Assembly (NCBI RefSeq): GCF_963676685.1
Contig: NC_092344.1
Location: 45,530,830-45,594,829 of the forward strand
DNA from: Mytilus edulis
Taxonomy: Eukaryota > Mollusca > Bivalvia > Mytilida > Mytilidae
DNA length: 64,000 nt
Direction of reading: 5' to 3'
Shown: piece after piece, positions 13,331-24,761 of the stretch
Layout of the letters: every line of letters begins with the position of its first letter
Position numbering within the stretch: position 1 is the first letter of the stretch
The notes under the pieces: model-generated
What the model saw: the letters and a program-made list of their open reading frames with translations, nothing else
The model's database searches: none
Told to the model about the DNA's origin: nothing
Position numbers and translations under genes: made by a program

Positions 13331-13534
13331 AATTAGAAGGCCCCAAATCAGGTTGTATATCTGTGATGACTGTAACAACATTAACGGTACAAATGTTCCT
13401 GCAACTTGCACTTGCATGTGCTGACACAAAGACAGAACTGAAGAAAATTGCTCTCGAACAGTTGACTTTGATACAATTATTGAAGTGTTTGCAAAACTCT
13501 CCGAAAAGAACTGCGGTTTATTTGAAAATATAAG

Positions 13535-13745
13535 AAGGTACATCAAATATAAAACTGAATGAAATTTCCAGAAAAATTGTTGCAAAGAGACTGAAAAAGG
13601 CATGTAGAACTCGCTGGCTCTCTTTTTTTAAACAGTTCAAGTTTGAATGGAATCACAGAATAATAGATGAAATTTTTTTAGATTTGAGCAAAACACAAAT
13701 GAAGCTAAAGATGATGTTGATTGAGCTCGTTGATATTTGCTAATC
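13535..13745 (+). pseudogene. hAT-type transposase fragment
   Basis: The + strand frame near 13553-13640 reads NEISRKIVAKRLKKACRTRW followed by LSF. The basic run ending in TRWLS is typical of hAT-derived proteins (zinc-finger MYM/KIAA1586-like), where it sits near the N-terminal side of the transposase core. The frame continues through FEWNHRIIDEIFLDLSKTQM and then stops. Only a fragment of the domain is present, so it is a relic. Confidence 0.45.
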
Positions 13746-14079
13746 AATGTCAATTTCAAATGCCTGGCCTGAGAGGGGTGCTAGATCAATTTAAAGAATA
13801 AACAATAGACTCAGAAGTTCTCTTAATCAAGACATGATAATGCCATTAATTAATGTATCAATAAATGGTCCCAACAGTCAGCAAGTAACAAAGAAAGCAT
13901 TAACTTGTTGAAGAGGCGAAGCAGACAGAAGAAAATTTACAAAACAGAAACCCAACAATAAAAAAATAAAAGTGAAAGAGCACAAGACAATGTAATTAAA
14001 ACAATTGAAGCTTGGTGTCAGACTGAAGTAATAGGAGACAATCATTAAGAACTTATAAGGGAAGAAGTGCTGCATGTAA

Positions 14080-14170
14080 ACAGACGATGGTTGAATTTGT
14101 GTAGATGGATGATAATGATGATGATGTAAGTGATGATGACAGTGAATATGACTTTGATTTAAATAAACGG
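14080..14170 (+). other. GAT-rich acidic low-complexity tract
   Basis: GATGATAATGATGATGATG followed by further GAT repeats would encode an Asp-rich run. It lies in frame-broken sequence after the hAT-like relic and cannot be tied to a gene. Confidence 0.3.
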
Positions 14171-14305
14171 AAAATTTAAAGTGAAGACAATGTTGAATTG
14201 TTTTATTTCTTTTTGAAAACGGTGGCACTCTGACATATCCACAATATATAACACTGATTACTTACACTAACAATTGACACAATTATGATAAGAACAAGGC
14301 AATGA

Positions 14306-14437
14306 TAGTTATCAAAGGTACCAGGATTATAATTTAATAAACCAGACCCGCGTTTCGTCTACATACGACTCATCAGTGACGCTCAGATCAAAATGGGTAT
14401 ATAGCCAAATAAGTATGAAGTTAAAGAGCATTGAAGA
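14306..14437 (+). repeat. Family P repeat
   Basis: Carries TAGTTATCAAAGGTACCAGG, then CCAGACCCGCGTTTCGTCTA and TCATCAGTGACGCTCAGATC, continuing into GAAGTTAAAGAGCATTGA. Confidence 0.75.
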
Positions 14438-14659
14438 CACAAATTTCAAACAGTTGTGCTATAAAGGCTAAGGTAATCAATTCCTGGGATGAGAAAATCC
14501 TTAATTTTTCAAACAAATTAAACGTTTTGTCAATAGGAAATCTATTTAAATGACCATATAATTGATATTCATGTCGACAACGAAGTGCTGGCCACTGGGC
14601 TGGTGATACCATCGCGGACGAAACGTCCACCAGCGGTGGCATCGACTCAGTGGTGTATA

Positions 14660-14787
14660 TTCTGTAGTTATTAAGGGTACCAGGAATATAATTTAATACG
14701 CCAGACGAGCGTTTCGACATCATAAGACTTATCAGTGACGCTAAGATCAGAATAGTTATAAAGCCAAACACGTACAAAGTTGAAGAG
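14660..14787 (+). repeat. Family P repeat, second of a closely spaced pair
   Basis: GGGTACCAGGAATATAATTT, CCAGACGAGCGTTTCGACAT and ATCAGTGACGCTAAGATCAG align with the copy about 350 bp upstream. CpG positions in the core have decayed. Confidence 0.7.
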
Positions 14788-14937
14788 AAAGAAAAAGTCC
14801 GGCACAGGGAATGGACACGCTAAATCAGGTAGGTGAAAACAGTTGAATTCTGTTGGATTCCAAGAAGTTTAAGACTTGATTAGCTGTTATAAACACAAAA
14901 CAAATATATATTCTAACTATATTTAACAAAAAAATTC

Positions 14938-15300
14938 CAATACAAACGAGGCTCTGATCAGACAATTGTACTGAGGAAAATATTCAAACATTTTTGATGC
15001 ATGTGTGTATGTTTGAATAAAGTAAACTAGAACAAATTAATATCACATCAAATGCATTGTTAACAACGAAGTTGCGAAGAGATGATATTAAAATAGTAGA
15101 TTTCTGTGTGAAAGTTTTATTGTCTGTCTGTCTGTCTATTTGTTTCTCTGCGTATCATCATAGTTACATAAATTTAACACTACAAACACACGTCTTTGTA
15201 TTCGAACGAACGAGTATTCATCATTACAAACATTCCTTACTCCAAAATAATTTATTGTGAAAAGAACGGCTTTAGCGCTATCACTAGCACTAAAAATCAG
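14938..15300 (+). repeat. Dispersed repeat D, short-microsatellite copy
   Basis: Shares a long collinear stretch with 34036-34567: GATCAGACAATTGTACTGAGG, GATGCATGTGTGTATGTTT, CAAATGCATTGTTAACAACG, GCGAAGAGATGATATTAAAA and GTATTCGAACGAACGAGTAT. Here the internal simple repeat is only a short (TCTG)n run near 15120. The other copy has an expanded (TG)n/(TCTG)n tract at the same place. Confidence 0.8.
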
Positions 15301-15520
15301 TGAAAGTCTGAAATGGTCTATATCTGTACTCGACAACTCTGAATTCTTCTGAAATTTACTTCATAATACTCAACGGTAGTCTAAACCATTCTGAACAGTC
15401 TGAAATTGTACTAGACAAGTTCTTAACCATTTAATACAAGTCTGAACCATGCTCGACCTAGTCAGAACCGTACTCGACCTAGTCTGAACCATACTAGACC
15501 AAAACTTAACTAACCTAGAC
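15300..15520 (+). repeat. Degenerate short-unit tandem repeat
   Basis: Variants of AGTCTGAACCATACTCGACC recur head to tail about every 20-30 bases with heavy divergence. Non-coding minisatellite-like DNA. Confidence 0.55.
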
Positions 15521-16810
15521 CTTTTCTTTGCATCTATGAAGTCAATCTAATTAGTTTAGGAAATATTTTTCAGCTTATTTTTAAACAATGTAATTACATT
15601 TATAGTTGGAAAATCACATACATTAATGTAGAGTACTATATCTATGGCCTTTAATGCGCAATCACAAATCAAATATTTTTCTATACAAAACAACCATGCA
15701 GAAACCATTATACGTTGTAATACGCATTGGTCATTGTTGTTGCTCTGTCATCAGCATGAAGTTCCGAATTACGTCGATATTACAAGATCTGGCGGTAATT
15801 ATCATAATAGTTTTTTTCTTTTGTTTGAGATCATTCTCTACAGCAAAGTTAGAAATAAATGGTGGATACTTGTTTATTACGTTTCGCAGAAAAATTTGGT
15901 AAAACTGAAAAATGTCTACGTTGGTGTTCTAAATACCTATATTTAGATCAAAAAAAATACTTATCTCCAAGGAAAATTCATAATGAAAAGTCTCTTATCA
16001 AATTGCAAAATAAAAAATCTTAAACACATCAAACAAATAGATACTAGTAACAACTGAAGTATTCCTGACTTGGTACAGGAATTTTTTCATGTAGAAAATG
16101 GTGGGTTGAACATGGTTTTATAGCTTTTTAAGCCTCTCACTTGTATGATAGTCGCATCAAATTGACAACGCTGCGTGAACAAAACAAACAAACAAACATA
16201 AAAGGTACAAATGTCAATAATACAGTAGTAAACATTGTTACTAAAAAAGCATACACACAAGTATCAAAGAAGCACAAAAGGGCATACATACCAAGCATAT
16301 TAGTAAAAATTAAAGACAAAAATACACAAATTTACCCGAGTACAATAACACAATGACGGGATTTATGGAGCCACGTCATATATGTACCGAAGAAAGATAA
16401 AAAGTCATTTAGACAAGGCACATAGCAAAAATGAACGACGAGCAAGAAAAAAGTTTTCCAAGTAACACCAAAAAGAGACAAAGCACAGGTGCAAAATTAA
16501 AGACAAGAATACGAGAGTATCAAACAATAATGACAGAATGTACACATGGTACACGTATCACAAGTATTCTAATACCAATGGAAAAAATACCCAACAGGAA
16601 CATCATTTGCATTTCTGATAATACAGAAGAATATATCAGAAAACAGTTCTGAACTGATATTTACTTACAAAGATTTATCGTGTAAAGAAGAGGTATTAAT
16701 TGAGTTTGTTATGAAATATGCTGTAAGATTAATCAACAGAATAATCTCGAAATGAACATTAAAAATAAGCAAGCAGTATTTGGAAAATTATTCAAATACA
16801 TTATACAATC
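15521..16810. other. Stretch with two short open frames, unassigned
   Basis: Frames at 16141-16356 (+) and 16431-16652 (+) are Lys/Thr-rich and read somewhat like protein, but have no recognised domain. The sequence resembles a dispersed mussel repeat I cannot name. A (CAAA)n run lies at 16175-16197. No gene is claimed. Confidence 0.35.
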
Positions 16811-16814
16811 ATGT

Positions 16815-16990
16815 GATATTTCCACTAATGAATGGTTTTACACTAGTGACTTTGGGGCCATTATGTCATGCTGTTAGGCGTGAGCTAAAGCTCCGTGTTG
16901 AAAGCCGTACCTTGACCTATCATTGCTTATTTTGATAGATTGTTACTTGGATGGTAAGTTGGCACTCATACCACATTTTCTTAAAAATAG
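16815..16990 (-). repeat. M1 repeat, minus orientation
   Basis: AGCTCCGTGTTGAAAGCCGT, CTTGACCTATCATTGC and AGTTGGCACTCATACCACAT are collinear with the copies at 40540-40690 and 22660-22775. Confidence 0.6.
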
Positions 16991-17990
16991 TAACCTAGGT
17001 TACCGACGTAGTCAAAAGAAAAATATTTCAGTATTTCACACAATGCATGGGAATTTTAACGGTCGCTTCAAAGCAGTAAAACAAAATCTCAGATTAAAAG
17101 CATGAAAATAATGACCAGGATTGTTAAAGATGAACAAAAAGTACATTTCATCACGACAAGTAAAAGTTAACGTTGACACTCTGTCATAATATTAAAATCT
17201 GTGAGGACGTTGATGTAAATCAAAACATAATCGATTTATAAACACACATCCTCGGCGATCTTTAAATGCGTCAAATATGGCTGCGGTGTCTCCATGACAA
17301 CTTACTTTTTCATCTCGCAGACATAGCTCCTCACATTTTCGGGTTGTGTATATTAATGACATTACATGTACTGCTTGTTAACGAAATAAGTCCTTAATCA
17401 TTGATATGAATCTTTATATACCTTCAGGACACTTCCTTTGTTGAACATTTTATAACATTATCATGTGGCTTTGTATGTTCCGTTGGAATTTCTACCTAGA
17501 CGATCTAGCTCTTGATACGTTGTTAAAGATAATTTAATTACATAATTGTCAATACAATCTACGTTATATCGTTTGGTGTCCCAATTTGATCTTTTATTAT
17601 TTTCTGATTCGAACCCCACTGACGAGTCGTGTATAGTGAAAAAGCACAACTAGCAAACTGTTATCTTAGTTAATGATTGCTTAATCAAGAATATAATTCC
17701 TTATTCTGAAATTGTTACTTTCAGATTTTTAAATAAGTGGCATATTATAATATACAAATAATTTAATATGCCATATACATGTATTATATCAGTCTTTAAA
17801 AAGGACAAATCAGCACATTGAAGATGTACCGGATCGTCTAGAATATAAAGAAAAGTTATGTAATAATGAATAATTATATACATAAAAAGTAAAATCATAA
17901 TATAACATATTCACACGCGAAAAACATGTCTATCTCTGGATTCGCCTTCCGTGACAAGGTAACACTACGACTATTGAAGTTATATGTTTA
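16991..17990. other. AT-rich stretch, no gene supported
   Basis: No frame with motifs, and no repeat recognised with confidence. Confidence 0.45.
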
Positions 17991-17995
17991 TATAG

Positions 17996-18158
17996 AGGAT
18001 GTAGTCGAGTGGTCTAGAGAGCTGAACATGAGGCTTAGCGATTGGTGCTGTAGTGTATCAAAGGTGTGAGTTCGAATCTCGCTAAGGGACGGACAAAAAT
18101 TTGTCACCAAAAAACATCTAATTCTATCACTGTTGGGTGTTATTTTCAGACTTATATT
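17996..18158 (+). mobile_element. tRNA-derived SINE
   Basis: An A-box-like region (TAGTCGAGTGGTCTAG) at about 18002-18017 and a B-box-like region (GAGTTCGAATCTC) at 18068-18080 have the spacing of an internal RNA polymerase III promoter. A proper cloverleaf is not evident, so this is a tRNA-derived SINE head, not a tRNA gene. The following tail (AATTTGTCACC, then ATCTAATTCTATCACTGTTG) parallels the tail of the SINE at 28700-28975. Directly after it comes a Penelope-like 3'-end block. Confidence 0.7.
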
Positions 18159-18159
18159 T

Positions 18160-18243
18160 ATGACCTTCTGCTATTGTCTGTTCTATATATGGTCTGGTTG
18201 TTGTCTCTTTGACACATTCCCTATTTTCATTCTCAATTTTATA
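18160..18243 (+). repeat. Penelope-like family 2 3'-end block abutting the SINE
   Basis: GACCTTCTGCTATTGTCTGT, TGTTGTCTCTTTGACACATT and CATTCTCAATTTTA reproduce the last ~85 bp of the family 2 3' end (60390-60465). It starts within a few bases of the SINE tail. Confidence 0.65.
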
Positions 18244-18699
18244 TTTATATATATATTATTTATATGTTCATTGTACTTTGAAAAATGCATGTGAAATTTT
18301 GCTGATGATATCAAAATTAATTTATTGATTACAAAGTAAGAAAGATGTTACACGAACAACATCAAGAAATTCATAATTTGCATAATCAATCTTATTAAAA
18401 CAGTGTTGTATAATGGGCTGATATCACCAACGTAGTTTAGTTTGCTTTTATGTTTGAATCTATCAAAGTATTATATCAATATCGTGATGAAATATTATAC
18501 TAATAAAGAAATGAAATTCCACAGTTTCTGTAAACCATACTTTACATATACCTCATACGAAACATACATGTATGTATATCTTTGATAAGATATGATATTG
18601 AAATGATGTGAACGACATGTCCTATCAATGCCAAAAACAAGTTATTGTATTAAACTAGAACAGAAGGAAAACAGCATGAGAGGTATGTGGTCTGTACCC

Positions 18700-18840
18700 T
18701 ATATAAACTTAGCCAATACCATCCATCATGAATCCGTTCACTTAAATGGACTCACGCAACTGATAAATCATGGCACCAAATCGGCTTGCACTATCATGCT
18801 ATGCCAAACGCGCTAGACCACTCGACTACCTAGGCTCTAC
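18700..18840 (-). mobile_element. Degraded tRNA-derived SINE, minus strand
   Basis: On the minus strand GTAGTCGAGTGGTCTAGCGC supplies an A-box-like region and AAGCCGATTTGGTGCCATGA matches the body of the SINE at 28830-28850. The B-box is no longer recognisable. Confidence 0.5.
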
Positions 18841-18984
18841 AAATGATAAAACTCTCGTCAATTTTTATCTAGCGTTTTAACACAGTACATGATATATTAG
18901 ACATAAAGATGGAATTTCTACAGATCAGCTGAACTATCAATCGCTGAGGATCTTACTAATTAGTGTAGGATGCAGTCAAAAAAT

Positions 18985-19145
18985 AATTATCTTATGAGTA
19001 CGTCTGAACCCGTGACAACTCTGCGACAGATTTAATACGTTATATCACCAGTGATGGTGATACAAGGCTGAGCACACATTCTATATAATACATCATTGTC
19101 TTAATATCAACCCAACAATGTTATATCTATAAATTTGCGGGAATT
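18985..19145. repeat. SINE leader and tail pieces in mosaic arrangement
   Basis: 18985-19075 (+) matches the leader of the SINE at 28705-28790 (GTACGTCTGA, GTGACAACTCTGCGACAG, GTGATGGTGATACA). 19097-19140 is the same SINE tail on the minus strand (rc includes AACATTGTTGGGTTGAT). The two pieces face in opposite directions, so the locus has been rearranged. Confidence 0.55.
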
Positions 19146-21550
19146 TTTATTATATATATAAAACCAACCGGCAAATGTAAGATGTTCTGGATCGTCTTGA
19201 ATAGACGTTACTACGCAGATAAGGGAAAATTATATAATAACAAATAGAATATATATATATGTATATCATCTATATATCCAGTGTACTTAAAAAGTTACAT
19301 GTAAAATACCGCAAAGAAAAACAAAGACTGTCACTATTCATTGTTGCATACTTACCTGGTATAATCATAATCAGAGTACTTTTAATTTCCTAACACAATT
19401 GAATATATATTAGAATACCTTAGCAATAGCATAATAACATAATATACAAATGAAAAAAATTAAAAATTACAGATTCTATAAACCATATTTTACACATATA
19501 TCAGACAATTTTTAAGTAAAAAAGGCTAAAATTTACAATTACAGTTGAAAACAAAAATGAAATTGTGTTTCTTCATTTGTTCTTGTGATGACTTAGTATG
19601 GCTATGACATATCTAAAAAAAATACATTTAGAAATATATATTATTTAGCAGTTATGTCAAGAAACTAGCCCGAAAAAGGTCAAATTCCTTGTGTACTGGT
19701 AGTCCGATTTTACCCTGTTTAAAAAGCTTTAACAATTTTCAACCCATATTTTCCCGATATTAAATCAACTGATTTAAAATATTTTTTTAAAAGTTTAACC
19801 ATTTAACCTTCGGCTGAGGGGATATAAACTCTAAGCCGGGAATGTCACAGTATATACCCTGTCTGAAACCTGAATAACATATAATATATATATATATTAT
19901 TTATATTTTCAGTGTACTTTGAAAAATACATGTGAAATTTTACTGATGAAGTCATAATTAATATATTTATAACGAGGTCAGAAATATGTTACACGAACAA
20001 CATCAAGACATTCACAATGTGCAAAATAAATTATATGAACAAAGAATACATGTAAAATTATGCTGATTACATGAGTCTACATATATTGATGACGAAGTCT
20101 GAAAGATGTTACACGTACAGCTGCAAAAAGTACATGATTTGAAAATCAATTATATTAACAAAGAATGAAAAATACTTATGCATTATATGTCTGAAAATAC
20201 AAATTTTTTTTCTCTCAAAAACAATACATATATTCTCATTGCATATAACAACTGCTGAATTCTAAAATCTGAATTTAAAAACCCTTTTTAAGTCACCCCC
20301 GAGTAACATGAGAAGCTTCCCCTGAATAACCTTCAGACAAAAAGACACAAACGTTTATGCATGTCTACAGAAAACGACTCCACATATATAAACACAACAT
20401 AATGTGTTTTGTTTCCCGCTCGATGTTTAACCTTGAATAAGTCTGTTGAAAACATTTCCAGTGGTATTGATCTACTGAACTTGTGAAATAAAATCATTTC
20501 GTCAATCAGATATTTTGATAATTTGAACTGAAATAACTGAAGAAGAGAAAAGGGGGTCTCTATGCATGGTATTCAGGGCAATTAAAAGACACCTTAAATG
20601 TAAATTATTAAAAGAAGAGGTCGGGCCGAGTAGTACCTGCTGTGAACCTGATGCAGTGATGTGGAAAGAAAAGTTTCTAAATACCTGTCAGAAACAGACA
20701 TACTTGTGACACGAAAACAATATGGAATCTTTAAACTGTATGAACTCGTTCAGTAAAACATATTTTGTCCTGGAATTATTGATATGGGTATTATTTCACT
20801 ATTTCACTGTCGTTAATGACTAAACAAAAAAAATCAGGTTAGGTTATCTTACTAAAGTTAGCCTCAACCAAATGTAATTAAACTTATACTTGATGCTTAT
20901 TACAACAGAATACAGATCAAGTTTGAATTTCGGTGGTGTCACTTTTATTGTTCTAGCATTCAGCCTGCACGATAAATTTTTGAGCTCACAAGCTTCAAGC
21001 TAATTTTTTTGAAAAATTTAGTTGGATTCTGTTTGCTTGAAGAGAAGAATGTATCAAGTCTGGGTCGAACGACTTGTGATTAAGCATGAACACTGAGAGT
21101 AGTACCACATAATAAATAAAAGAATTGCTGATCTTAAGTTTGCCTCAACCAAATGTTATGAGACTTATACTCAATACTTATTACCACAAACTTCAGATTA
21201 AGTACAAGTAAGGGTATCGTCAATGTTCACGTTCTTCAGATATGTCCCATTATAACTTTATATAAGATGCAAGCGGGGATCTGTGTCCATGGCCCCATTC
21301 ATCAAAATAATGAACAAACATTGCTTTCACGTTACACTTTGTGGTAAATAATTTCAAAAACTCACCAGGTTTTGACTTAGACCGCTGCTAAATTTTGATT
21401 ATTTTTGTACACGTGAATATGCATGTAGATGACTTATAAGCTTACTAATCATTAGCTGAAGATTAGATGTATAATTTGCACACTGTGAAGTAATTTTTTT
21501 TTTTGAAAGGTTTGAAAGATCTGTTTACCGTTCAAAGCAGTACAAAAAGA
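19146..21550. other. AT-rich stretch with TA microsatellites, no gene
   Basis: Contains short (TA)n runs near 19245 and 19880 and diverged internal duplications (for example TTACACGAACAACATCAAGA at 18341, 19990 and a variant near 20110). No coding motif seen. Confidence 0.45.
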
Positions 21551-21554
21551 AATA

Positions 21555-21795
21555 ATTATAAAAAAGAAGATGTGGTATGATTTCTTTTGAGACAACTCTC
21601 CAAAAGAGACTAATTGACCCAGAAATTTATAATTAGTAGTCACTGTAAGCTTTCAATAACGAGCAAAGCACATACTGCACAGTAAGTTATAAAAAAGCCC
21701 CGAAATGACAATGTAAAACAATTTGAACGAGAAAACTAACGGCGTGATTTATGAACGAAAAACAAATATATACAATCAATAAACGACAACCACTG
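21555..21795 (+). repeat. M1 repeat copy
   Basis: GAGACAACTCTCCAAAAGAG, TCAATAACGAGCAAAGCACA, GCCCCGAAATGACAATG and TTTATGAACGAAAAACAA follow the order of the fuller copy at 32105-32515. Confidence 0.7.
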
Positions 21796-22659
21796 ATTTA
21801 AGTCAACATTGAAAGATAATTGTTTATGTAACTTTCAGCTAATATGTGATATTTTGAAGCGTTTGTGGATGCAATTATGTGCTCAAGTATATTGATGTTT
21901 CCCCGAGGGAGAGCCTGAGGGAAATATGACTTTTTTAGCGTGAGTAAATCTTTATATCACTCCAGGCAATACAAATAAATGCTTTATTTCTTTGTCTTTA
22001 TTTTATTCTCTCTCTGAACTTAAAATATTTAAAACAGCGAAATCATATCTTGAATTGAAATGGGTTTATTTTACAGATAATGTAACACAGAAGCCTACTG
22101 ACTTTGGTGTGCATATTCCGTCAACGAAAGACCAAATGATTGAACATTCATAATATAATGACAGTTTGAATATACCAACAAACCAATTATGGGCTAAGAT
22201 TTTTCTGCTTGCTCATGATTTTTTTTATAAAAATATCGAATGAGAAATGCAAATACAGATTTAGAACTATGGATAACTGTCAACTTCAGCTTGAGAGAAA
22301 CAAACTGAAACAGTCAACCTTTATGTTGATTTAACTAAGAAAACAAATTTCAATGTTCTCTTCTAGCGCACCATTGGTTTATCAACATATTACCGATGGA
22401 CTTTGAATTCAAAGGAGGTAAACATAGATGTGACTTTTACTAACAAAAAGAAAAACGAATTTGTTATTCCAAAATTAGCAATGGAATAATGTGTACATAC
22501 CAAGAGGACTATAAAAATGAAAGTACTAGATATATTCGACAAAACCATATGTTTGATATGGATAAGTTTAAAACATTTCAACAACTAATAATCCTGTTTT
22601 CCAGTCATGCAAGAAAATGTGATATGGCTACAGAGCAACATAAATGTATCAAAATAATT

Positions 22660-22775
22660 TTATAGCTTTGCTCATTGTTGAAGATCACACAGTGACTTAC
22701 AGTTGTTAATTTCTGTTTCCTTTGGTCTCTTGTGAAGTTTGTCTTATTGGCAATTACACCACATATCATTTTTTA
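22660..22775 (-). repeat. M1 repeat, minus orientation
   Basis: TTTGCTCATTGTTGAAGATC, GTTGTTAATTTCTGTTTCC, TTTGGTCTCTTGTGAAG and CTTATTGGCAATTACACC are the reverse complement of M1 in order. Confidence 0.65.
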
Positions 22776-23155
22776 TAATTATTATATATTCATCGATGAT
22801 ATTTTTGTCAGCAAAACTTTTATGATATAAAAACAGGAAATCCCTCCCCCAACACAATACAAAAAAATGGGAATTAAAAAAAAAACACCAAACAATCCAC
22901 TTCTAGGAGATATATTTATAGAATGTTGCCAATGTTATTTTTTCCACTGAAAACTCCAAAATAATGATACAGTCATATCTAACAAAAAAGTTTTATTGTT
23001 TCACATCAACTTGTTATCCAAATTCGTTTATTTGCCTGATGTACTTGTTATCTTGTATTATAATCGTTGCTGTATCAACTTTATAGAACTTACAATATTT
23101 ATCTTCATTAAAACTACATCATCTTAATATTTCCATGTTGAATTTACATCTAGTA
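22776..23155. other. AT-rich stretch, no gene supported
   Basis: No features recognised. Confidence 0.4.
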
Positions 23156-23159
23156 TTGG

Positions 23160-23510
23160 GATGAACAAATTTATGCATGGGAGGGTTGAGATCTCATTAA
23201 CATGTTTAATCCCCGTCGCTTGTTTGCGCCTGTCCAAAGTCAGGAGCCTCTGGCCTTTGTTAGTCTTGTATTATTTTTAATATTAGTTCCTTTTGTATAA
23301 TTTGGAGTTTAGTATGACGTCCATTATCACTGAACTAGTATATATATATATATATTTGTTAAAGGGCCAGCTGAAGGACGCCTCCGGTTGCGGGAATTTC
23401 TCGCTGCATTGAAGACCTATTGGTGACCTTCTGCTGTTGTCTATTCTGTGGTCGGGTTATTGTCTCTTAGACACATTCCCTATTTCCATTCTCAATTTTA
23501 TTATTCGATA
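23160..23510 (+). mobile_element. Solo 3' end of Penelope-like family 2
   Basis: Collinear with 60140-60465 over about 320 bp: GGGAGGGTTGAGATCTC, GCGCCTGTCC, AGTCAGGAGCCTCTGGCC, AGGACGCCTCCGG, GACACATTCCC and CATTCTCAATTTTA. At 60140 the block is the 3' untranslated end of an element with RT sequence. Here there is no RT upstream, so it is read as an extremely 5'-truncated copy. A (TA)n tract at about 23339-23355 marks the point where another copy (28690) carries a SINE. Confidence 0.75.
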
Positions 23511-23689
23511 GAAATCATGGGTCACAAATAATACAAGATGGTCTTGATGTATAGATTCTGCGTACTGATGTTGTTTATCATCTTAACAACGTGTTATATT
23601 GTTCTTTCATTTGTCTTTGTTCTATTATAAATACTTATTTTACTGTTGGATTGTTTTATGTGATATCCATTTAACGTGGCCCGGTACTT

Positions 23690-24440
23690 AAACATCCCGT
23701 CAAAGTGTTCGTATTAACTGTCATTTTTGCTGATGTGTTTTGAATATGCGACTTACTGTGTTTATTTGGTTCTTATAACGTGACTCTGTTCTTTAAAAGA
23801 TCCTATTAGTACGTTATTGTTCTATAATATGTCATAATGATATATTTATATCATGAATTAGAAAATACGTTGAACGACAAACGTCAAAATTATTCAATCG
23901 CGTAGTGTAATGAACTATTTATGGATTCTTATAAATTCTATAGAACGTTCGGACTATTTTAAATCTCGATCTGTTTCTGAAATTAATTCTTACATACTTT
24001 TGAATTTTCAACAATGTATGCTAACATTGCCCATGTTAAATTTGAAAATTGTTCGTATAAATATTAAACGACAAAAATATGTGACGTATTTTCTGCCGTC
24101 AGACTTGTGTTCTGTTAAATTGTTACACGATGATGACTGCTGTACCCATGTTTTGACTATTTTATTTATTATGTCTGTTTAGTTCACACATCTTTGTAAA
24201 TATAACGGAATTTGATGAGACTGTCAACGAAGTTAGAGGTTTAGCACTATGAAACAAGGTTTAATTCACCATTTTCTACATTTGAAAATGCCTGTACCAA
24301 GTCCGGAATATGACAATTCTTGTCCATTCGTTTTTTATGTGTTTTGTCATTTGATTTTGCCATGTAATTATGGACTTTTCTATTTCCTCTGAGTTCAGTA
24401 TTTTTGTGATTTTAATTTTTAATAGATTACCCCATCACTG
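23690..24440 (+). repeat. Dispersed repeat R, copy 1
   Basis: The 3' half (GGTTTAATTCACCATTTTCT, ACCAAGTCCGGAATATGACA, TTGATTTTGCCATG, CTCTGAGTTCAGTATTTTTG) is collinear with 42640-43045. The 90-residue frame inside it (23910-24182) has no recognised motif. It is probably a 3' end of a larger retroelement, but no RT sequence is attached here. Confidence 0.55.
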
Positions 24441-24761
24441 AAATTAATAATACAACAGGTAGCAGCTAGCCAAATTCTAAACCAAATGATTCATGAACCA
24501 AATTGCTTATGGAAATTTTTAAAGTTTGATTTTTTTGTAACGCCCATCAAGTCAAGTTATTAAAGCAGGCAGCTAATTGAAACCTTGAAATTCAGATATT
24601 CAAATGTACATGCAAATTCATTTGCTGTAAATATATTGAATATGGGTTGGACTTTTATTATGTTGTATTACATAAATGAAATCGCTGAACTGTATAGCAA
24701 ACTAAATATTCAGAATTTTGAAGACAATAATATACATATTTATTTTTTCCCATAAAGTATG

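Noticed and set aside
13221-13603. Overlapping open frames of 68-123 residues
   Set aside because: They arise from reading the family P repeat and its flanks in several frames.
14421-14777. 118-residue minus-strand open frame
   Set aside because: Both ends lie in family P repeats; no protein motif.
18001-18090. Possible tRNA-Leu or tRNA-Ser gene
   Set aside because: Same reasoning: SINE-type leader and tail, poor acceptor stem, degraded relatives nearby.
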